DNA from: Paraphysomonas bandaiensis
Taxonomy: Eukaryota > Chrysophyceae
Assembly: GCA_965644295.1 (NCBI GenBank)
Contig: CBFFRP010000400.1
Coordinates: 124,001-188,000 of the forward strand
Direction: 5' to 3'
Length of the DNA: 64,000 nt
The position numbers were made by a program, and so were the translations under genes. This document shows, in pieces, positions 22,661 through 35,077 of this stretch. The notes under the pieces were generated by a model, which did no database searches, was not told the DNA's origin, and was given only the letters and a program-made list of their open reading frames with translations. The number at the start of each line of letters is the position of its first letter. Positions within the stretch are counted from its first letter, which is position 1.

Positions 22661-22911
22661 CATGTATTAACCGTTACATTCTCACTTTTCGGACCTGTAA
22701 CTAATATAAAACTTATTAAATGTCTCCAAAAACATGTTCTCTTTACACCTACTACATTACTTATTGCAAAACATATAAAAAACACAACTTAAATCGACAT
22801 TTTCAAAATTTCACCAGGTTTAGAGCGCTTCTCCAGGTTTGTTCATCACATCAACTTATAGTTAGATCTAACCTAACCCTAACCCTAATCGAATAGCAAA
22901 TCATATATCTA

Positions 22912-23801
22912 ACTATGACGCAGCCTCGATTGACAACTCAGCTGACCTCACAGTTTGGTTTGAAAACCAAGACTATGGCTCGTGATAACACTAACTACTA
23001 TCACTATGCAGGTATCAAGAAAATGAGACCAAAGAAGTGATATTTTTACAGGTAATTTTTATTTCAATCAACTATACTCGAGTGACTGACTCCCACGAAG
23101 AATCAGCACGCAAACACCACCGCTAGTGATGTCAGGTCGCTAGTACCCAAGTATGGTTAACATAAACAAAACTGAGTCACAACAGAAACATAAAGTATGA
23201 AGACAACCGTAGAGCTGCACACACACAACGTCATCCATGTCACACTGTGTTGCAACACACAACCACAACGCAGGCTGTGTCATACAAGCAGTATAACAAT
23301 ATACAGTCATGTCAACGACTCTATCAAATACGGTTGTATAACACTGTATAATGTATATCGTGTTGCATTCCTCATAACTACAATGGTACTTGGAAATACT
23401 AGCTAACGTACACTTTCATATGTAAGATGCAATAGAGGAGCCATATATAAGCTCCCGATAAATAGGAACTTCTCGTTGCTTTGCTTTCATCATGTAAGTC
23501 CAGTATCTTAGGCGCAAGGAGCTTCACCAACGAGCGGCAAACGGTGTACTGGGACCCTACTTTGCATTGTGCTCCATTGGGCACATATTAGCCATATGGA
23601 GGCCACCCAGTGATACACGTGTATACCCACCAATGGAGGTAATGGTCTCTGGATGTGCAATGGTGGAGGTAATGGTCTCTGGATGTGCTTCCTGCCCGTG
23701 ACCAGTGTATGTATGCAGGGTCTGTGTAATACTTCCGATGCGGCTGTAGAGGTCTGCATGGCGTGTCTCTGATATACTTGTCGCTGAGGCTGAGTTGCCA
23801 T
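22912..23801 (-). repeat. Separate copy of the gypsy 3' terminal unit, truncated
   Basis: It begins at exactly the terminus seen in P1 (CTATGACGCAGCCTCG) and follows the right arm of P1 (7789 to about 8675). It stops after the sequence complementary to GGCAACNCAGCCTCAGC, so the first about 280 bp of the unit are missing. Unlike the right arm, its segment around 23165-23245 has the ancestral orientation. A 30-bp internal duplication lies at about 23630-23690. The left neighbour holds CTAACCCTAACCCTAA (about 22871-22889). Confidence 0.75.
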
Positions 23802-25722
23802 AATCTATAATATGAAAAGTATCTATAATTTATCTACTGGTATATACAGATCAAGACTCAATTTAAAGCGTAAACGTTATGATGGCGATGAAAGTACCCC
23901 TGTTCAGTTCTGCTATTTGAGAGCAATTGAAAGTTGTAGTTCGAAGAGATTTGACTTTTATTACTATTAATGGAAGACTACAGAAGTGGTTAACTGTATT
24001 ATGAGAACTAATGTTAAAATAGTAATCATAGTACTGAAACTTCAATATATTGACCGTATAAGATCGTGATATATAAGATTTTATGGAAATGATTGGTAGT
24101 TACGACAATATGAATTTTGCGATTGACAAGTGATATTGATCATAAGTTTATTATATTTACTTTTTATTTCTAACTTTATCTAAGCATAATAGAGTGAAAA
24201 TATTGTTAAGTTATGTCATTTTCCAACAACCCCATTATATATTCAACTTGAATGTAATGTAACAAGCCCACAAACCCTTGATTTTAAAATTTATGTTGAG
24301 CAAAATATATCTTTCGGAAGTGGTTGCACCTTGGTGCTTGCGGCGACGCACAAGCAGCTTCCGTAGCGTTAAATTGTAGGATAATGGAGTTTGCGCTGAT
24401 TAGTTATGGGTAGAGGTCTAACTAGTATGTCTAGCATTCAACTAGCCACTATATTGGCACAGTTTTCTAACGCCTATTGCTAAATAAAAGACTTTCAATA
24501 TATATATCTTTCGGCATTGAAATAGCAACAGACAAGATAATCGATAACTAAACCTTTTTTAACACAATAACATTAAATATAGACTAATTATTATCTCAAC
24601 ATATAGCAGGATTTGCTTGCGGCAACGCACAAGCAGCTTTCGTAGCGTTATATAGTAGATATAAGAATTTGTACTAGTTAGTTCCAGCAGGTAGAAGTCT
24701 AAAGTCTATCTACTATCCAGCATGACTAGTTTTCATCTAACCAGTTATCTAGGAGTGCAGATCCCTGACGCCTATTGCTAATAATAAGAATTTTATATAG
24801 TAGGGTTTACGAACGATATATTGAATTGCAATGTGTTGTACAATTGTAAAATACATTGATTCGTGGTATGGTTATCATGTGATCTTAGTGAATAGTATTA
24901 AAAAAGTATGTGTTTAATTACTGATTAATAGTACTAATATATTGAAATAGTAGTGTTGGGCCGGTTTAAAAACTCCATTCAGTATTATTGTTGAGACGCT
25001 TTCTAATGATAGTATTGTAATAGATCGTTCCCTAGCCCTGACATATAGTATATATAATGCATAAAGTACAACTCAATATATCTGAAACTCAGGTTCGAGC
25101 AATGGCTAACACAGGAGACGGGATTCCATCACCATATTATGTCCTTGAATTCTCAAAAGGAATTTCTAAGGGCTGACCCTCCTGTCTCATATCTGAATTA
25201 TCTCTATACGATCAATATAACATACGTTCTCTCATCTCATTGATTCTTTAGATCTTATTCAACCCGTTTATTACCCTCACATTAGATATGGAATTACTGG
25301 AACACTGCTGTACTGTATATATCAATCATGGGATCTTTTGTATGTATTATCAGTCATCCTCTGAGTCTCTCTTACCAATATGGTACCAGATATAACAGTA
25401 ATATACATAGTCATGATACTGGAGCGTTCAGTTCATCAGCAGTGGAAGGTGATGATGAAACCTGAAGTTGTTTCACTCTATTGCTGCTGTATATCCTCCA
25501 TGACTGGAGGCTCCATGACTCTCTCTCTATATGTATATATATATATATATATATGAACTTAGTACACTGAGTTGAGTAATATTACTATAACACTTCTAAG
25601 TGTATTTAGAATAGAATCACAGGGATACAGAAGGGTTATAGTAATATTACTGAGCTTAGTGTATCATGTTTAATATGTATGTATATATAGAGCTCTGAGT
25701 GATAATGGAGACTATGAAGGAG
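23802..25722. other. Spacer with two copies of a short interspersed repeat
   Basis: AT-rich, no gene. Two related repeats at about 24315-24440 and 24605-24710 share GACGCACAAGCAGCTTCCGT-like cores followed by GTAGCGTTA and GTAGAAGTCTA-like tails. The same family recurs near 58.0-58.6 kb. An inverted pair of about 35 bp with AGTAATATTACT-like sequence lies around 25575-25665. Confidence 0.5.
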
Positions 25723-26120
25723 TGTATGTATGTATGTATGTATGTATGTATGTATGTATGTATGTATGTATGTATGTATGTATGTATGTATGTATGTATG
25801 TATGTATGTATGTATGTATGTATGTATGTATGTATGTATGTATGTATGTATGTATGTATGTATGAGTGTATGTATGTATGTATGTATGTATGTATGTATG
25901 TATGTATGTATGTATGTATGTATGTATGTATGTATGTATGTATGTATGTATGTATGTATGTATGTATGTATGTATGTATGTATGTATGTATGTATGTATG
26001 TATGTATGTATGTATGTATGTATGTATGTATGTATGTATGTATGTATGTATGTATGTATGTATGTATGTATGTATGTATGTATGTATGTATGTATGTATG
26101 TATGTATGTATGTATGTATG
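25723..26120. repeat. GTAT tetranucleotide microsatellite
   Basis: Nearly perfect (GTAT)n over about 400 bp with one variant unit near 25864. It is open in all frames in both directions because the unit contains no stop, so the long frames here are not genes. It lies about 370 bp upstream of the GT61-sulfotransferase gene. Confidence 0.98.
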
Positions 26121-26488
26121 AAGATGAAGAGCTCGTATGTATTTATAGATGTACTCATGTACCCATGTACACTACACCATGATACTATACAGCAGTACAG
26201 TATACAAGCTCATCTATACACACTCTTATATCAGATCAGAGTACAGGTACACCAGTACAACAGTACAGCAGTGTGAAGGGCATAGGCACTGTATATATAC
26301 ATACATACTGTACATATACATACTCTATGGTACTGCTGTACTGATGTTACTGCAGATATGTACTGCTGTACAGAGCTAGATGGATGTATGTATATATCAA
26401 GGACATGCATGCAACTGTGCAACACAATCTCACTTATTAACCTACCCACACACAGTCTACTCCTCTGTCATATATAAGGTGCAATATC
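26121..26488 (+). promoter_or_regulatory. Upstream region of the GT61-sulfotransferase gene
   Basis: 368 bp with repeated TACTGCTGTA (26331-26340 and 26361-26370) and related ACAGCAGTAC motifs, plus a TATATAAG string 10-18 bp before the start codon. The same motif clusters upstream of other genes here. A regulatory role is inference. Confidence 0.35.
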
Positions 26489-29480
26489 ATGTCATATCTC
26501 ATCATATGCCTCATTGCTATCATATATACAGTCCACTGCACTCATAACATATCATGTGATCTCAAACCGTTACATGATAATCATATCTCTGCAGATATAT
26601 ACATTACTACCAATACATGTTCCCTTCAATCATATATTACTACTCGTGAGATGTTCTCTATACCCAACACACAGGCATGGTCGTACTGTCAGTTCTGTGC
26701 ATGGAATACAGACTCGTTTGTTATATCTGGAGTGAAATATGAGGATATCACACGTATGCATCTGATGTGGTCTCAATGGGGAGAGTTCTTTCATTCCAAG
26801 GCTAATGATCGACTTATTGGAGTTCGTCATCTCAATGAAACTATGGTTTTGCCTATCGGGACATTATATATTGCAAGCCCCGTATTTTACTTTCCTATAA
26901 TCACTTTTCATGCCGGTCACATTATTATAGACGTCCTACAGCAGGTGTACTCATCAATGATTGCTACGTATGGCCGGGTAGTGAAGGGCTGTTTGTTTGT
27001 TGTTGATGTTGCCAATGCAGCAGAAATTGAAGTGTTACAACGTAAGCTGGACAGCTTAATTCATGACGAAGCCAATGATTCGTTTGGTGCTATGCTACGG
27101 TGGGTCACTGATGGCAGAGTATATTCTGCTGACACCTTTTTTGGCATGATGCGAGATAGATTAGTGGTGTTTGCCGATATTCATTTTGGTGGAGATATTT
27201 CTTCATCTTTTTTTAATGCAGGAATGCGTCGACATCCTCTTTTAGCAAATCTGGAGGATTCTTACACTCGCATGCTTTCCAATAAATATCAGGCCTTTCG
27301 GTCGTATGTGCATAATCAGGCGTTAGAATTGACTAGGAATTCAACAAGTGAAGTGTATTCCAATCGTGGTGGCATGGTCAATGCGCCTCCAGATATTATA
27401 TTTGTACAACGTAGTGGCTCTAGAGTCATTGTTAATATAGATGAACTCACTGCATTGGCTGATAATCTGAACCTTTCGTGGGTATCTTTAGATCTTGCGG
27501 TAGTACCTTTTTCTACTCAATTGCAATACTTTCAATCAGCTCGATTGCTTGTGGCATCTGCTGGTACTGCCACTCATAATATGCTATTTATGAATCCTGG
27601 AACTTTCGCCTTGGTCATCATGCAGCCCGAATGGTGTGATTGGTCATGGCAATATGCTAACCAGGGAATACTTCTCAATATGACGGTATTTGTACACTGT
27701 GAGAGTGGAGTTCATACCAATCAGTTATATCACTGGACAGCAAGGTATTGGGAGCAGGGACCACGTATGATGAAGCAGAGTAATGTGTCGATTGATATTG
27801 ACAGCTTTCATCGTATATTGTCTCGACTATATAAAGTTGATTCGTCAGATGTCAGTGCTTCTGATCATTCTCCTCAAATTTACTCGTTTGTTACTGCATC
27901 TACGGACAACGATGTATCTGTTCGACCATTTTCACCGATACGGAAACATATTTCTGGGCGGTTTATTCACACATGTATATCATACTTGAAATATGAGATG
28001 GTAGAGCTTGCTGATCGTACATCGGCTTGGAAAGTTTACGTGAATGGAGAAGTTTTTACAGAGCATTCATCACCAGTTACTATATTTCAATACTTTCCTC
28101 ATTTTACCGTATGTCTTGCCATATACACAACTTCTGATGAAGACCCATCAGTAGTGTGTATTCCTATAAGTACCTTAAACTACTACTCTAATGTTATAGT
28201 CACGTCACTTCAAGATGTCATTCGTGTACACAGTTGGGCGCAGTCCTCTTCTCATGGTGGCAAATTTGATCAGTCAGATTCATATATTGCTGTTGATTTT
28301 CGTCTTTCGTCAGATTATTTGGAGAAGTTGACCTTCGGAAATTACAGTTGCCCGATTCATCTGTCCGAAGAGTTGTCTTTCAACCATTTCCATTACAGCG
28401 TTACTGCTTTGACCGGTAGATGCGAATTGCAAACAAGAGTGTGCGATTTCTGTCAAAAATACAACTTGGGTTCGGAATCTTGTCTGAATGTAGCAACGCA
28501 GATTTCACGATGCCTCTATACCGCTAGTGTTTTACAGGAATCAGGACTGCCTGGTGTTCGCCCTCTTCCTTCTCCTCAGAACCCTTTCGTGTTCCTACAT
28601 ATTGACAAAACTGGTGGAACTACACTTCGGGAGTAAGTAGACATTGATAGTTATAATGTTTCAGTAACGGACATTGCGCAGTTTTATATACGAGTCCGCT
28701 GTACACAATGGCCTGGAGTTTTTTATCCCTACATATGGTGAAGTAGAAAATACTGTATTTGACCTCCCTAAAGACGATTCGCGCTTGGAATTGTACAATG
28801 TCTCTGTATTAGCAGGGCATTTTGCTTGGGATATCTGGCGAGATTTGCCAAGTTTTGATCCAGATTATTCAGTGGTATCCAACCCACAATGTTTTATTAT
28901 GGGAAGGAATCCAATCGACCGCATCATTTCGTATTATTATCAACGGTGCTATCGCGAAGAGGCATGTCGACATTACAAGACGAAGTTTAATGATTTATCT
29001 GTGGACGAATTAAGTGACTTATTGCATCATTTCCGACAAGGCTTATTGATGAAAGATGGGCGAACTGTTGTTGTTGTTGATGAAGGAATGGAGGACGCTG
29101 CTTGTAGAACTCTTCTTAACAAAAGAACTACAACAGGTCAAATAATTACTGAGAATTTTGAGCTCCCGTTCCCCCTTGAAGATGAGGATTCCGAACGAGC
29201 AGTGCAAAATTGTAATAAATGCGTTGTTGGGTTGCAAGAAGACTGGACTAATACTAAATATGTCCTGCGGTTTTGGTTTCCTTGGATTACCATCACTGAA
29301 GACAAATATAAAATGAAATTATTTAGTGACAAAGAAAATTCCGAGACGGTCCGTAGTGAGCTAAAAGCTGTGATAATAGATGCCAATAAATGCGATATGA
29401 AGCTGTACGAACGAATGCAAGAAAATTTCAGGTTACAGCTGGAGGCAATGCGACACAGTGCGAGTGCGTTTATAAATTAG
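26489..29480 (+). CDS. GT61 glycosyltransferase-sulfotransferase fusion protein
   Basis: Two exons, 26489-28632 and 28682-29480, are joined by a 49-nt GTAAGT...CAG intron that keeps frame across the sulfotransferase nucleotide loop, giving about 980 residues. The N-terminus is a signal peptide (MSYLIICLIAIIYTVHC). Residues about 90-430 resemble GT61 (EOGT/xylosyltransferase-like) enzymes: a hydrophobic strand run, VQRSGSRVIVN, then SARLLVASAGTATHNMLFMN, the equivalent of the conserved SAxLLxGxHGAxL region. Residues about 700-980 resemble carbohydrate sulfotransferases: FLHIDKTGGTTL binds the 5'-phosphosulfate of PAPS, and MGRNPIDRIISYY matches the 3'-phosphate motif. A 250-residue middle region is unassigned. 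It probably acts in the secretory pathway, adding a sugar and a sulfate to a glycan. Fusion of the two domains in one reading unit is what I see; coupled activity is inference. Confidence 0.85.
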
Positions 29481-31014
29481 ATTGTTTGCTTCGTTATTGT
29501 ATATTATTTTAAACTAAATTAAAACGTTGTGTACATCGCTTTTTTGTAATATTTTCAAAATAAGTTGAAGGAGCTAATTACATATTAAGTGTTCTTCTAT
29601 AGAAGAAATGAAAATAATAATAACGTTTCACGACAAAGAATGGATCAATGTTATGCACGGTCATTGACTCCTTTTCCATGTTAATTTCTTCAAGGGTATG
29701 AAGGTGAATAAGTATGACGAGTACGATAGTAATTCTTGGGGCATGCGGTGAACCATATATTCTTAATTCATACTGTTGTTGTATCTTCAATGAGACACCC
29801 GTTGTATCCGTATACGTTATGCCATGTAAACATGAATATAGTTTCATAAAAATGGCGCGTATGGTAATGAAACACCATCAGATTATTATATAAAATTTAT
29901 ACAATAAAATAAAATTACACACACACGCGAGTGACTTGCGATCGTTTAGTTCAGCTCAATCATATACTATTCCGTATAACATTGTGAACATCTGTTTAAC
30001 ATCCTATCTGTATTATTCTCTGTGTAGTGATGGTTTACGTTTACTGTAAAAGATTCGCTATATATATTACGAAGTTTATCAGAATGTTGGGACCCAAGTC
30101 ATTATAGGACACACGAGAAGATTAGCCGTGTCGGCGGAGTCCTAGAGTAGTATGCTGATCTCAACCGTCCTAGTGACGATGCACTGTCTAGGCTCCTCGA
30201 CTACAGAGATATCATTGTGACATTCACTTTATCAATTCGAAACAGAAACCAAAACCCTTACCTTTTGTCGGCCTCATGACCGAGAACAGTACACGCTCTT
30301 GCCTAGTATCCTGGAAACATTTACCCGCATGGCACTCCAAAGTAATAGAGACCAGGTCAGAGTCAGATCTTAAGTGACATTGATGTATGGTAACATCTAC
30401 ACTTGTATGGATCCTTGTACGTGCATAAAGTGTTGTATGGAAACTGCATCTGTGTATTGTGTACGCATATATTCAATTAACTTTATTGCTTAATGTGCTA
30501 TACAGTCTTATTTTGAATGTATCTTGGTCTCTCTAATGTGTGATTAGTCATAGCAATAGTTATACATCTAGTTATAGAATGGACAACAATTGGACACAAG
30601 GATTGCTATTCACATATATGGATGTAGAGCAACATAGCATACATATACAGCAACTCTGGATACAAGTATTTAGCAGAATGTTGTTTTATCTGCTGGAAAA
30701 ACCTATTTTTGACACCTTGATTTGTCAAAATCGTAATTTTTAACTGAAAATTCAATCCATTTTTCCCGTTTTATTCTATATATCCCGATATACTGCATAT
30801 GTAGTGTACTGTGCTGTACATATAGGAAATTGTTATATACAGCAGTATACAGCAGCAGTATATCAAGCCAAGTGTAGTGTGATGCATATACATACATATA
30901 CATGCAGAGTGTGGTGTTGTTGTGTTATCAACATTGATAGTATCTATACATCTACATACAGCAGAATTCAATAGACCACAATCAATACTATTACCACCTA
31001 CATATACACACCTA
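29481..31014. other. Spacer, no gene seen
   Basis: AT-rich. A slightly GC-richer patch at about 30085-30300 has no long frame or recognisable RNA structure. From about 30800, a run of GTACTGTGCTGTAC and ACAGCAGTATAC motifs precedes the acyltransferase start. Confidence 0.5.
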
Positions 31015-32588
31015 ATGAAATCTATATATAACAAGCTCCTCTATCCACTGTATGCCATATGTGGTTTAGGCATATGTTGGTATGCTGGTTTTTTAAGAGG
31101 ACAACCAAAAAACAAAAAATGGATAAAATCTCCAGTTTTTTTACTATCGATACGTTTATATATATACTCACTAATATATTTACCAATCCAAAAATATTCC
31201 CCATGTTTATCATATATGAGTTTATTATATCTATTATCTTATATAGATCTATCTGAATATACAGGAGGTAGAGAGAGAGATTGGTTAAGGAAAGGGAAAA
31301 TCATCAAATCAATGAAGAAATATTTTGCAACTGAATTAGTATCTACTACTGAGATATCAACTGGACCCTGTATACTAGCTATGCATGTATGTGTATCTAC
31401 TGGACCCTGTATACTAGCTATGCATGTATGTGTATCTACTGGACCCTGTATACTAGCTATGCATGTATGTGTATCTACTGGACCCTGTATACTAGCTATG
31501 CATGTATGTGTATCTGCTGGACCCTGTATACTAGCTATGCATGTATGTGTATCTACTGGACCTTGTATACTAGCTATGCATGTATGTGTATCTACTGGAC
31601 CCTGTATACTAGCTATGCATGTATGTGTATCTGCTGGACCCTGTATACTAGCTATGCATGTATGTGTATCTGCTGGACCCTGTATACTAGTCATGCATAA
31701 ATATATATGTATATTAGCTATATATGTATGATAATATATTATATATTTTATTTTAATTTATACTTTTTTTGAATGCAGCCTCATGGAGTTCTTCCTCTAG
31801 GATCTCTAATAAACATTGCAACTGAAGCCTCAGACTTCAGTAATCGATTCCCAGCACTCGCTAATCGAGCTACAATTGCTGCTACCGGTACATGTGGTCT
31901 CGTATTGTGTTTGAATTCTATAGAAATCTTTATTGTGTATTATATATTCTCGTGAGTAACGAAGAATCACAGGGTGCTTCCTGATTCCTTTCTATCGTGA
32001 TCTCATTCTTGCTGGGGGTGTGGTAGATTGCTCTCGATTCAGTGTTGAACAGATGATTCAAAATAAAAAAACGGTATGCGTATATCCCGGAGGGACTCAG
32101 GAGGCACTCTACGCCAATCCAGACACTGAAACCCTCGATCTATTGCGCAAGAGGGGCTTCTTAGAGTTATGTATGAAATATGACATACCTGTGGTTCCGT
32201 GCTATACATTCAATGAGGTTGATCACTTTTCACAGGTATCTTTTATTAGGAATAATGCGATGATATCAGAGTAATGGATACATAGGTCCCCTATGCTGAC
32301 TTGCAGAAAAAACACCCCATGATAATGCGATTCCGCGTCAACTTTCAACTGTTGACAGGTGTGATGATGCCTTTTCTAAAACATTTATTTCCTAGGACAC
32401 CGAGAAGCAGTGGTAATAAACTGGTTACTGTTGTCGGAAGTCCCTTAAAACTGAGGCACGTCGAAAATCCGAGCGAAGCTGATTTGGATCAGAGCATGCA
32501 GGAATATATAGCTGCATTACGGAAGTTGTACGATACGTATGCCCCAATATACAGCAGTAATAAGTCAAGAAAGCTGATAATTGTATAA
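31015..32588 (+). CDS. DGAT2: DGAT2-type acyltransferase (diacylglycerol O-acyltransferase 2 family)
   Basis: Four exons: 31015-31386, 31779-31887, 31973-32235 and 32307-32588. Phases 0, 1 and 0 agree and give 341 residues, normal for DGAT2. The N-terminal third has hydrophobic segments (LLYPLYAICGLGICWYAG and a second run around residues 60-95) expected for ER-membrane anchoring. The catalytic HPHG motif is split by intron 1: exon 1 ends ...LAMH and exon 2 begins PHGVLPLG. IPFYRDLILAGG and VYPGGTQEAL follow, both family signatures, and the C-terminus has VVGSPL and LRKLYDTYAP. It would transfer an acyl group from acyl-CoA to diacylglycerol or a related alcohol. The 3' end of exon 1 and its splice donor are repeated in tandem (see the repeat at 31362-31700), so isoforms with extra 13-residue inserts before HPHG are possible. 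A wax- or monoacylglycerol-acyltransferase specificity cannot be excluded. Confidence 0.88.
31362..31700 (+). repeat. 39-bp minisatellite repeating the exon 1 end and 5' splice site of the DGAT2 gene
   Basis: Nine units start at 31362, 31401, 31440, 31479, 31518, 31557, 31596, 31635 and 31674, with very few differences. Each encodes GPCILAMH and, in units 1-8, is followed by GTATGTG, a good donor sequence (donor G at 31387 and every 39 bp to 31660). Unit 9 has AAATAT instead. The unit length is a multiple of three and has no stop, so the frame runs through the whole array until 31731. Confidence 0.95.
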
Positions 32589-33138
32589 CGTTTTGTACGC
32601 TATTACTTATATATGTTTCGTGTGGTGTGATTTCATGCCTTTGCTATGCCGTGTCTAGGTTTTACCATTGTAATACATTTATTGGTGAAGCTGATACTGT
32701 GATGACTGTATAAGATCGTGACCGTTTAAGATTATAATTTCCTGGTTGGCTGAAGTTAGGTTTTATAAATGCAGTCAGTTTCAAGTTTCAATGAATGATA
32801 TGAAATCTTTGTCACAATTTTATATGAAATCAAGAGGAGTTGGTCAGTGAAGTGTAATAAAGCATAAATACGTACGCTATTGGTAAGTGTTACCAAACTA
32901 CCACAATTATTATTTAGAATAGATAACTTGGCTGAACGCGTAAAGAGACCTTTACCACGGCAAACCTCTCATTCAGTATCCTGTCGCTTTTCACATAAAC
33001 ACATGAATAAGAAATCAGGTGTATAAAACAGTGTGTAAATGTAAATATCCACAGTATACTCGTGCTACAAATCTATAAAATCCCACTCTATTGGACATAT
33101 ATTGGCGAGTTCAACAAAATCAAAATCACAAACAATAT
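32589..33138. other. Spacer between convergent genes
   Basis: About 550 bp between the 3' ends of the acyltransferase and kinase genes. No gene or clear repeat seen. Confidence 0.5.
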
Positions 33139-35077
33139 TTAAGTATCATCTGATATCTCCTCCGTAGTGAGTTCGACAATTGTTCCTTTTAACTTTTCAT
33201 ACTGAACTGCAGCTTTCATACAGTTCTGCGACATATTTCCTAATAACATTATTAACACTATACCAAAAAAATAAAAGAACGGAGTTACCATTTACAGTTG
33301 CCAATCGTTGGTAGTATGTCGGCCCAAGGAGCATGTTTTTGTACTGAAGATACAATTGTTACCATGGTATGAACATGGAATGGCATGCTCAGAACTTACT
33401 TCTTCGAATGTAATAATTTTCATGTTTATTTCGCGAAACATCTCCTCTACATCTGACTTATTTGCTTCACATCCCAACAGACATTGAAGTGAATCGGGAG
33501 TAATGAAGTCAGAATACCGTGATAGGACCATGAACGCGGCACGAAGACAATTAGATGGTATAATATCCACTCTTATAGAAAGTGCAGCAAACTCTCTGAA
33601 GCTAAATGACGATTTAGAAAGCTTTTGTAATTCCTCGAGAGCAGACTGAAGCACAGTATCCTCAACAAAATGCATTCTTTGAAACTCCCTCTGAATATCC
33701 TGCATATGAACTTGCCCTCTATGGCCTGCATCTAATCGATCAAACAGTTCACGGCTACCGCTCAGTTGTTCAGGAGAGAGGACGTAGACCAAAGTCCGCA
33801 AAAATATCTGAGTAATAACTTTTCTTTGGCCATAGTTCCCAACGTTATGTACAAACTCAACCCACAATTCGTCAGCAAGGGTTTTTTCCTGATATTCAGA
33901 AAGCCATGGATGGTCTGATAACCCTTCCGCGCTCGGTCGGCTATCTGGCGATCGCTGTAAACATGCTGATATAAAGGCCATGGCTTGTTCACTTACGCCA
34001 TCAAAATACTCCACAGGAAAGTTGAAATCGCACTGTAATATAGCCTGGATAGCTTGTGCATCAGTGGAACGTTGGAAAGGTCGTGCTCCTGCTAATAGAG
34101 TGTATGCCATGACACCCAGGGCCCATACGTCGCTGTGAAATGTGGCTCTTCCACCAGACAGAAGCTCTGGCGAAGCGTAGTGAACACTTCCTTTCCGTGC
34201 ACGTCCTGCAGATTCGTCGCTAACAAACCGACACAGTCCAAAATCAATCAACACAAGTCCAGCATTTCGTTTAAGAGATTCGTACAAGACATTCTCGAGT
34301 TTCAAATCTCCATGTGCGATCCCATGTGAATGCGTATATGCCACTGCTCCAGTAAGTGTGGCCATCACACGACGGACGAAGCTCTCACTATACTTTCGGC
34401 CGACTTCGCACTGAGTCTTAAGGTCTTCGAACAACTCTCCTGCGATTAAAAAGATTAACAATCCGCTAATGACACTATATTCAAATACTGCCGTTCAGAT
34501 TAGCACTAAGCAGTACGGAAATATATACGGACACCACATGCATCTATACTATCATTTTCACATCTCATGCGCCTTACCTCCCTCACAAATAGGAAAGACT
34601 ATATATATTGCATCATAACACTCGTATACTTCATACGGGCGTAAGATTGCAGGATGGTCCAGAAGTAGTGCGGCCCTAACTTCACACCGAAGCACATCGA
34701 TATCCACGTCTGACCACACACCAGTCTTCTTCACAGATTTCAATGCATACTCCACACCAGTCTATTAAACACACAAACATATCACTATAATATAATTACA
34801 ATCATAACAATCTACCTGACGATTGGTACACATTACAATATCTCCCGTAGCACCATGACCCAAAACACATTCTTGATGTATATCATATGATTGATTAATA
34901 TCTACAATACATATATTATCATATGACAATATACATACTTATATATATACATTTTTCATATTCTTTTAATACAGAATTTTCTCGTAATCGACGTTTACAT
35001 TGAAGTTGAAGTTCTTTATACTTCAAATATCTTCCATCATATGCAGTTAGTTTAGATTTACATAAATTAGCCCCCAT
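33139..35077 (-). CDS. Calcium-dependent-type protein kinase with degenerate EF-hands
   Basis: Five exons on the minus strand (35077-34951, 34901-34816, 34761-34578, 34439-33400 and 33225-33139) join in frame to 507 residues. The start MGANLCKS is an N-myristoylation signal with a nearby Cys for palmitoylation, as in many CDPKs. The kinase domain has the glycine loop LGHGATGDIV, the ATP-binding Lys in YALKSV, GGELFEDL at the hinge/helix, AHGDLKLENVL (His-Gly-Asp replaces His-Arg-Asp, near residue 175), DFG in LIDFGLC, and SPE. It is therefore probably active but non-RD. The calmodulin-like tail has four EF-hand positions with poor loops (DAGHRGQVHMQD is closest; others lack the acidic residues), so calcium control may be lost. 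The last small exon is supported by phase and splice sites only. Cytosolic or membrane-attached Ser/Thr kinase. Confidence 0.85.

Noticed and set aside
22868-22890. Telomere
   Set aside because: Only about two and a half CCCTAA-like units in the middle of the contig; kept only as a context note.
25699-26276. Overlapping frames of MYVC and HTYI repeats in all directions
   Set aside because: They are forced by the GTAT tetranucleotide repeat, which has no stop codon; no splice or start context supports coding.
30085-30300. Possible structural RNA gene in a GC-richer patch
   Set aside because: I could not match it to 5S rRNA, tRNA or an snRNA and saw no promoter boxes.
31239-31694. Antisense frame of repeated IQGPVDTHTC
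   Set aside because: It is the complement of the 39-bp minisatellite, and the plus strand is explained by the acyltransferase exon.
31362-31700. CRISPR-like array of regular repeats
   Set aside because: Direct 39-bp repeats without spacers inside a eukaryotic exon/intron; a minisatellite.
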